A stretch of DNA of 38,120 nt, from the NCBI GenBank assembly GCA_027491355.1, contig JAIXWI010000027.1, positions 1 through 38,120 on the forward strand, given 5' to 3'. Under the pieces are notes generated by a model. The model had not been told where the DNA came from and did not search any database. It saw only the letters and a program-made list of their open reading frames with translations. Below are positions 32,530-38,120 of this stretch, piece by piece. The translations under genes were made by a program, and so were the position numbers. The stretch is from Bacteroidota bacterium (lineage in GTDB: Bacteria; Bacteroidota; Bacteroidia; UKL13-3). Each line of letters begins with the position of its first letter. Within the stretch, counting starts at the first letter, position 1.

Positions 32530-35500
32530 ATGAAGAAAATGACTAAACCCATTCAGAAAGCTAAATTAATTGTTTTCAGTTTGATGCTTTTTTTACTCCT
32601 TAGTACAAGTACATTATTAGCACAAGTAACGGTTAGTGGGGCCCTTGTAGGAAATGGTTCATACACTACATTGAATGCTGCTACAGCTGCCATCAATGCT
32701 GGTGTGCAAACAGGTGCTAACATTGTCATTAGCATTACTGGTAACACCTCAGAAGGTTCCTCTCAGATTTTACTAGGGTCTGGTGCATGGAATACCTTAC
32801 AAATAACACCTGTAGGAGGAAATTTCACAATCTCAGGAACTACAACTGCTGGTATTCCAATGCTTGATTTTAATGGTGCAGACAATGTTACAATCAATGG
32901 AAAAAATAATGGAACAGAGTCTTTAACCATTGTTAACAATTCAACCTCATCTTCATCAGGAACTGCAACCATTCGCTTTATCAACGATGCCAAATACAAT
33001 TTAGTTACAAATTGTACCATATTAGGAGGAGCAACAGTTGGACAACTTTCAAACGGAGGAACTATATTCTTTTCTACAGCAAATTCAGGAGGAACTGGAA
33101 ATGACAGTAACACCATTTCATTCAACAATATTGGACCAATCAGTGCTTCACTTTTGCCTGTAAAAGCAATTTATGCCAATGGCACTACTACAAATACTGC
33201 AATTAACAACAGCAACAACGCTATTGTAGGTAATCATATTTACGATTTTTTTGCCGCAGCCTCAAATAGCAATGGAATATATGTAAATGTTGGTAATACA
33301 GCATGGTCAATCTCTGCCAATAAATTTTATCAAACTGCATCCAGAACCATTACAACTGCATCCTCAAATAATCCAATTCAAATTGCCAACACAACTGCTG
33401 GAAGTGGCGAAAATTTTGTCATTACAAACAATATCATTGGTTATTCATCGGCGGCAGGTACTGGAACCTATACCATTGCAGGAACTGTAGCTTCATTGTT
33501 CAACGGAATAATAGTAAGTGCGGCAACAAGCTCTGTGAACAACCAAATAACAGGCAATGTCATTTCTGATATTTCATTGACTACTTCAAGCTCTTCCACA
33601 ACCGGAGGTGGCTATCCTTTTGCAGGTATCAACATTACTACATCTTGTAGCACAGTTTTTGTAAATTCCAATAGAATTAGAAATATTTTGGTTACTGGTA
33701 CAGGTACAGGAAACATTGCAGCAATCGATGTAAACGGATCGTCATCAGGTACATTTCATATTAATAACAATGTAATCAATTCAATTTCAAGAACCTCTAA
33801 CGGATCACTTTATGGAATAAGGTATGCCTCTCCAAACAATGTTATTGTAAACGGCGACTCTGTCACAAATTTGGCCATAAACAATACAAGTTCAACTTCA
33901 GTTTTAGCCGCCATTTTTGGTGCATCAAGTGGAGTGAATGTTACGTATACCAATAATTATATAGCCAATTTAACTTCAACCTCAACCGGCTCAATATCCA
34001 TCATTGGTTTAAGAGAATTTGGTTCATCAGGTAACAAAGTATATGCAAACAATACCATATTGAATTTGTCATTGCCAAATACCAGCACTGGAACAATTAC
34101 TGGTATCAGCGTATCGGCGAGCAGTTCGCCAAATGCAATGGAAATCAGTAGGAATACAATAGGTTCATTTACAGGCGGAACAACTCATTATGGCATCAAT
34201 CAGGCATCAAGTTCAACAGTAGTTAATTTATTCAGAAATAAGATATACGGCTTCACTGCTAACAATGCATTGGGATTGTGTTTTGGCATTTACTGTTCTT
34301 CAGGAACTACTCACAATATTTACAACAATGTCATTGGCGATTTACAAGCAGTTGCTTCAACCGGAACCAATTCTGTTGTAGGAATAGGAGGTGTAGCAAC
34401 TTCAACCTACAATGTGTTTTTTAACAATGTTGTTTTAAGAGCTACCAGTACCTCTACTACAACATTTGGAACAAGTTGTATCAGTTTAACGAGTACAGCA
34501 ACTCAAATTAATCTTAGAAACAATGTATTGGTTAACCTTTCAACACCAGCACAAGAATCGGCTAATTTGGCTTCTAATGGAATTGCTGCTGTTGTAAGAA
34601 TTTCAGGAGGAACCGCTAACACCGTACCTTCTAACTACTCTACAGCGTGTAACAAGAATTTATTTTGGTGTAATCCTGCTGCCGGAACTAATAACCACCT
34701 AACCTATGTTGAGGGCACATCAACAATTACAAATCCGAGAAACACATTGGCAAATGTTAAAAGTTTTTTTGTGAATAGGGAGCAAGGTTCGGTAGAGGAG
34801 TCATTAGGAAGTAACAACACTAATTTGAGTAATCTTACCAGCTTAACTGGAACTGACCTCAACTACCTTGCTATTGCGAATGGAACCTCTTCGCAAGCTG
34901 AAAGTGGTGCCGATGTCATTACTACACCTTCTATTGTTGATGATTTTTTCGGAAATTCAGGAAATAGAGCTTCTTCTCCTGATATTGGAGCGCATGAATT
35001 CAATGGATTATCTCCTGCACCAAATCTCAGTTTAAATTCAATCACTCCTGCATCAAATCAATGTTCAGCAACACCAAGATTGGTATCTTTAAATGCTACA
35101 ACACCAGCAGGAACCGTAACAGGAGTGTCTTTAACTTACAACAACGGAGCAGGCAATACCACAGTAGCAATGGTCAATACAACTGGCAATACATGGGAGT
35201 TTACCATACCAGCTGCTGTACCAACCAACGCCACAGTAACGTGGAGTGCTTTGGTTACAAGTTCAATTGGATTAACAAGGTCATACGCTGGTGCTTCATA
35301 CCAAGACGATCCTTTGTTTGGAGTAACAGCTCAGGTAAGTAGTTCTTCAAATCCAATTTGTATAGGTTCTACTGTTAATTTATCGGCTATCATGTTAAGA
35401 CCTACTACGCTTACTTTAGGCGCAGGGGCTTCAACTTCTTCAGGCGCTGGTTCAACATTTTTACCAGGCTCTTGGGGTGGTGCCAAAACTCAATACCTCA

Positions 35501-38120
35501 TTAGAGCTTCTGAGTTAACAGCAATGGGTTTGAGAGCAGGCAATATTACATCTTTGGGGTTTGAACCAACTACAGCAGGACAAACATATACAGGTTTTAG
35601 TGTAAGTGTTGGGCATACTGCTGTAAATGCAATGAATACAGCATTTATAACAGCAGGTTTAACTCAAGTATTTGCCGGAACCTTAACCAATAATGGTTTC
35701 TTGCCTGTAGCAAATACTGTCAATACCTTAAATTTTGGTACAGGTACTGGCTCAGCATCTTCATTCAATTGGGATGGTGTTTCCAATATTGTAGTGACTT
35801 TCAGTTGGAGCAGTGTGCCATCAGCAACTACTTCTTCATCGTCTACCATGAGAGTAGATGCTCCTGGTTATACTTGTACAGTTTATGCTCAAAATGATAG
35901 TTATACACCCGCTGCCATGTTAGCAGTTACCACAGGAACTACAGCATCTAACAGGCCAAGATTTACTTTTACTGGAAATGCTGGAGCGGCTATTACTTCA
36001 ATTTCATGGAGCGATGGAAACAATACAATTGGTTCAACCAATCCAATTGCAGTTACAGCAAGTTCAACTACAACCTATTCTGCAACTTTAAGTGCAGCGG
36101 GATGTACATTTAATAGCGTACCTTCTGTTACATTAAATGTGGCAAATCCACCTGCTACGCCTACTGCCATTGATGCCTTTAGTTGTCCTGGTTTATCAAA
36201 TGCAATGGTTGTTTCTAACTCAACATTCACTACCACTAAATTTAAATGGTATAACCAAGCAGTAGGTGGAAGCTTATTGCAAAATTCAACTGCAAATAAG
36301 TACCAATTACCACTTTCAGTTGCAACCACTTTTCACGTTTCAGAAATTGATACAACCACACAATGTGAATCGCAGAGGGTTCAGTTAAATGCTGGAATCA
36401 ATACCTTAACCATAACACCAACTACAGGTTCATTTTGTGCTGGTGCCGGAGCTAAATTAGATTCTCTGTATGCTACATCTTCTAACATTCAGTTTACCTC
36501 ATTCACTTGGAATAAACTTACCCCATCAGCTAATTTTACAGGAACTACCTCAGGTTCGGCAACTGAAGTTTCAATTACACAAACCAGTGATTTTTCTTTA
36601 ACCGCTTCAGATGGAAATTGTTCTCAAACAGCATTTGTTTCAATTGGGGTCTATGACTTCCCAATACCGAATTTATCCGTAACTCCAAATGATACAGTTA
36701 CCCAAGGTACTCAGTTTACAGTTAACTCTGGTTTAAGTGCAGGAAACTTCTCTGTTGCTAAAATACCATTTGCACCATTTACCGCACCGAGTAACCAAAC
36801 ATTCTTATGTAACGCTGGAAGTACAACGGCACCAAATGGTACTACCTTAAGCAGTGGTGATTTAGATGATGGTGGTTGGCTCAACATTCCGCTCGGATTT
36901 AGTTTCAACTATTTTGGTAAATCATACAGCAACATTTCAGTTGGTACGAACGGCACCATGATGTTTGGATTAACCAGTGCAACTCCATTAAATACTTATA
37001 CTTTCACAGGCGGATTTCCATCTACCTCTAATCCTGCAAATGTCATTGCAGCAGTTAGTCAGGATAACAGGTTAACAACTGCAGGTAGTATCTCATACTG
37101 GACCACTGGCTATGCACCTAACAGAAAGTTTGTAACACAATACAATGCTGTACCAGCTTATAATTCATCGGGCTTTACTACTGCTCAGGTAATTTTGTTT
37201 GAAACTACAGGTATCATAGAAATTCACATCACAAATTCTACAACTTCATATGCAAAGTATGTAGGCTTGCAAGACAGTTCAAGAACAATTGGTGCAGCGC
37301 CAATTAATGGTGCAACAGCAACCATTACAACAAGCACTGCATACCGCTTCTCGCCACCAAGTAACTACAGTACTGTATGGTCTCCTTCCCTTAATTTAAC
37401 TGGAGCAACATCAGGTACCAATGTTTTCAATACAGCAACAAACTTTGCAACAACTGGTCCATACAATGTTAGTTTAACACTAACCAATTTGGTTACAGGT
37501 TGTACCAATGCGGCAGCTCCATCATCAATAGATTTATGGGTGGTAGATGCGCCGCTCTCTCCAGTTACACAAGGTACAACCATTTGCGGACCTAAAACAG
37601 CAACAATAACAGTAACCAATGCAGCAAGTTTATTGCCATCAGATTCAATTACATGGTATGATGCTGCCATTGGAGGAAATTTAGTTGGTAGGGGTGCAGT
37701 TTTCAATACACCATTGGTTGCTGCAACAACAACTTATTTTGCAGAAACGTATAATTTATATGGTAAAAATATAGGTGGAAGGGTGCCTACATTAGTAACT
37801 TATGTTGCACCACCAGCTTTGCCTATAAGTAGCAATCAAACAGTTTGTAACAACAATGTTTCCAGCTTAACCGTTACCTCACAAAATACAACTTATACCA
37901 ATTTCGATTGGACACCAATTACAAATTTATTTGACGATCCAAGTTGTACCAATCCTGTAGTAAGTGGGGGTAATTATTTTACTGTTTATTTCAAATCAAA
38001 TACGCCTGGTTCTGTAGTATATACTTGTACTGGAAGTAATGTAGTTGGTTGTAAAGAAACAGCATCTTCAATTGTTACTGTTCAACCTGCAGCAAGTGCA
38101 CTGACTATTGCGCCATTAAC
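32530..38120 (+). CDS. Giant secreted surface protein, beta-helix plus Ig-like and nidogen-like modules (partial, 3' end beyond window)
   Basis: An open frame of at least 1,863 codons from ATG 32530 to the window edge with no stop or frameshift. The signal peptide is MKKMTKPIQKAKLIVFSLML then an LLL core, cleaved after LLA31. Residues about 35-825 are Ser/Thr/Asn/Gly-rich with repeated N-N-x-I and NAIxGNxI patterns typical of a right-handed parallel beta-helix, closing with SPDIGAHEF (818-ish), a choice-of-anchor-Q-like ending. Then follow a module with CIGSTVNLSA and TQYLIRASEL (about 940-1160) and Ig-like domains of the CHU_C-associated type (about 1205-1275 and 1672-1755, with ITWYDAAIGG). 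A nidogen-like module (about 1440-1612, FNYFGKSYSNISVGTNG) lies between them. It is probably an adhesin or matrix protein; a T9SS C-terminal domain is expected downstream but not seen. Confidence 0.88.
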   Translation, partial: MKKMTKPIQKAKLIVFSLMLFLLLSTSTLLAQVTVSGALVGNGSYTTLNAATAAINAGVQTGANIVISITGNTSEGSSQILLGSGAWNTLQITPVGGNFTISGTTTAGIPMLDFNGADNVTINGKNNGTESLTIVNNSTSSSSGTATIRFINDAKYNLVTNCTILGGATVGQLSNGGTIFFSTANSGGTGNDSNTISFNNIGPISASLLPVKAIYANGTTTNTAINNSNNAIVGNHIYDFFAAASNSNGIYVNVGNTAWSISANKFYQTASRTITTASSNNPIQIANTTAGSGENFVITNNIIGYSSAAGTGTYTIAGTVASLFNGIIVSAATSSVNNQITGNVISDISLTTSSSSTTGGGYPFAGINITTSCSTVFVNSNRIRNILVTGTGTGNIAAIDVNGSSSGTFHINNNVINSISRTSNGSLYGIRYASPNNVIVNGDSVTNLAINNTSSTSVLAAIFGASSGVNVTYTNNYIANLTSTSTGSISIIGLREFGSSGNKVYANNTILNLSLPNTSTGTITGISVSASSSPNAMEISRNTIGSFTGGTTHYGINQASSSTVVNLFRNKIYGFTANNALGLCFGIYCSSGTTHNIYNNVIGDLQAVASTGTNSVVGIGGVATSTYNVFFNNVVLRATSTSTTTFGTSCISLTSTATQINLRNNVLVNLSTPAQESANLASNGIAAVVRISGGTANTVPSNYSTACNKNLFWCNPAAGTNNHLTYVEGTSTITNPRNTLANVKSFFVNREQGSVEESLGSNNTNLSNLTSLTGTDLNYLAIANGTSSQAESGADVITTPSIVDDFFGNSGNRASSPDIGAHEFNGLSPAPNLSLNSITPASNQCSATPRLVSLNATTPAGTVTGVSLTYNNGAGNTTVAMVNTTGNTWEFTIPAAVPTNATVTWSALVTSSIGLTRSYAGASYQDDPLFGVTAQVSSSSNPICIGSTVNLSAIMLRPTTLTLGAGASTSSGAGSTFLPGSWGGAKTQYLIRASELTAMGLRAGNITSLGFEPTTAGQTYTGFSVSVGHTAVNAMNTAFITAGLTQVFAGTLTNNGFLPVANTVNTLNFGTGTGSASSFNWDGVSNIVVTFSWSSVPSATTSSSSTMRVDAPGYTCTVYAQNDSYTPAAMLAVTTGTTASNRPRFTFTGNAGAAITSISWSDGNNTIGSTNPIAVTASSTTTYSATLSAAGCTFNSVPSVTLNVANPPATPTAIDAFSCPGLSNAMVVSNSTFTTTKFKWYNQAVGGSLLQNSTANKYQLPLSVATTFHVSEIDTTTQCESQRVQLNAGINTLTITPTTGSFCAGAGAKLDSLYATSSNIQFTSFTWNKLTPSANFTGTTSGSATEVSITQTSDFSLTASDGNCSQTAFVSIGVYDFPIPNLSVTPNDTVTQGTQFTVNSGLSAGNFSVAKIPFAPFTAPSNQTFLCNAGSTTAPNGTTLSSGDLDDGGWLNIPLGFSFNYFGKSYSNISVGTNGTMMFGLTSATPLNTYTFTGGFPSTSNPANVIAAVSQDNRLTTAGSISYWTTGYAPNRKFVTQYNAVPAYNSSGFTTAQVILFETTGIIEIHITNSTTSYAKYVGLQDSSRTIGAAPINGATATITTSTAYRFSPPSNYSTVWSPSLNLTGATSGTNVFNTATNFATTGPYNVSLTLTNLVTGCTNAAAPSSIDLWVVDAPLSPVTQGTTICGPKTATITVTNAASLLPSDSITWYDAAIGGNLVGRGAVFNTPLVAATTTYFAETYNLYGKNIGGRVPTLVTYVAPPALPISSNQTVCNNNVSSLTVTSQNTTYTNFDWTPITNLFDDPSCTNPVVSGGNYFTVYFKSNTPGSVVYTCTGSNVVGCKETASSIVTVQPAASALTIAPL

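Noticed and set aside
32553-37706. Several minus-strand frames opposite the giant surface-protein gene
   Set aside because: They are short, mutually unrelated and Val/Pro-rich from reversed Thr/Asn/Gly codons; the plus-strand frame is continuous with a signal peptide and recognisable modules.
1-38120. CRISPR array, toxin-antitoxin pair or restriction-modification system
   Set aside because: No regularly spaced repeats, no paired small toxin/antitoxin genes and no methyltransferase or endonuclease motifs were found on either strand.

Overview
The window is a piece of chromosome from a member of the Bacteroidota, probably near Chitinophagales/Sphingobacteriales. The evidence is a T9SS-type C-terminal sorting domain on a secreted beta-propeller protein, Bacteroidota-typical families (DUF4783, DUF2805/TIGR03643, a Bacteroidota-style LptD, a stand-alone MCE protein), weak Shine-Dalgarno signals, and ten perfect copies of the phylum's -7 promoter box TAnnTTTG placed just upstream of genes. 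The DNA is AT-rich. No CRISPR array, insertion sequence or prophage was seen. The only recombinase is the housekeeping XerD.

Layout, left to right. (1) 1-1687: tRNA-Pro(TGG) with its own promoter, a tandem boxA-like repeat in its leader and a terminator, then mrp and a NifU-like iron-sulfur protein, closed by a bidirectional terminator. (2) 1690-5954, minus strand: ald-icd and gcvT-comB (central carbon, amino-acid and one-carbon metabolism). (3) 6001-10690: an envelope block with lptD facing an N-acetylmuramoyl-L-alanine amidase, an MCE/MlaD-like protein and a 34-residue membrane peptide. (4) 10687-18131: a TerB-like protein, a Cys/Met transsulfuration enzyme, a large T9SS cargo beta-propeller, a secreted MORN-vWA protein, Maf, Ppx/GppA and DUF2805. 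(5) 18195-22918: pyruvate dehydrogenase E2, thyA, DUF4783, gpmI and a lipoprotein. (6) 22915-26696, minus: the tightly overlapped crcB-rsgA-dtd-mazG run, then DUF429 and xerD. (7) 26789-32257, minus: ettA, hisS, hutH and nadC. (8) 32530-38120: the first ~1,860 codons of a giant secreted surface protein that is open to the window edge, preceded by a near-perfect GAAA-capped hairpin.

Most of the window is housekeeping. What is unusual lies in how it is put together. Four convergent gene pairs share a TTAA or TTAG tetranucleotide as both stop codons and a fifth pair abuts exactly. The lptD and amidase promoters appear to point at each other, so the two 5' leaders would be antisense. The MORN-vWA gene looks leaderless. 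Mrp lacks the CxxC that usually binds its cluster. hutH sits between hisS and nadC instead of in a hut operon. I saw no wholly new defence or mobile system. The best candidates for new biology are the MORN-vWA secreted protein, the lptD/amidase/MCE/micropeptide envelope cluster, and the giant adhesin with its 5' hairpin.

All calls rest on reading the sequence and on family knowledge. No database search was run.
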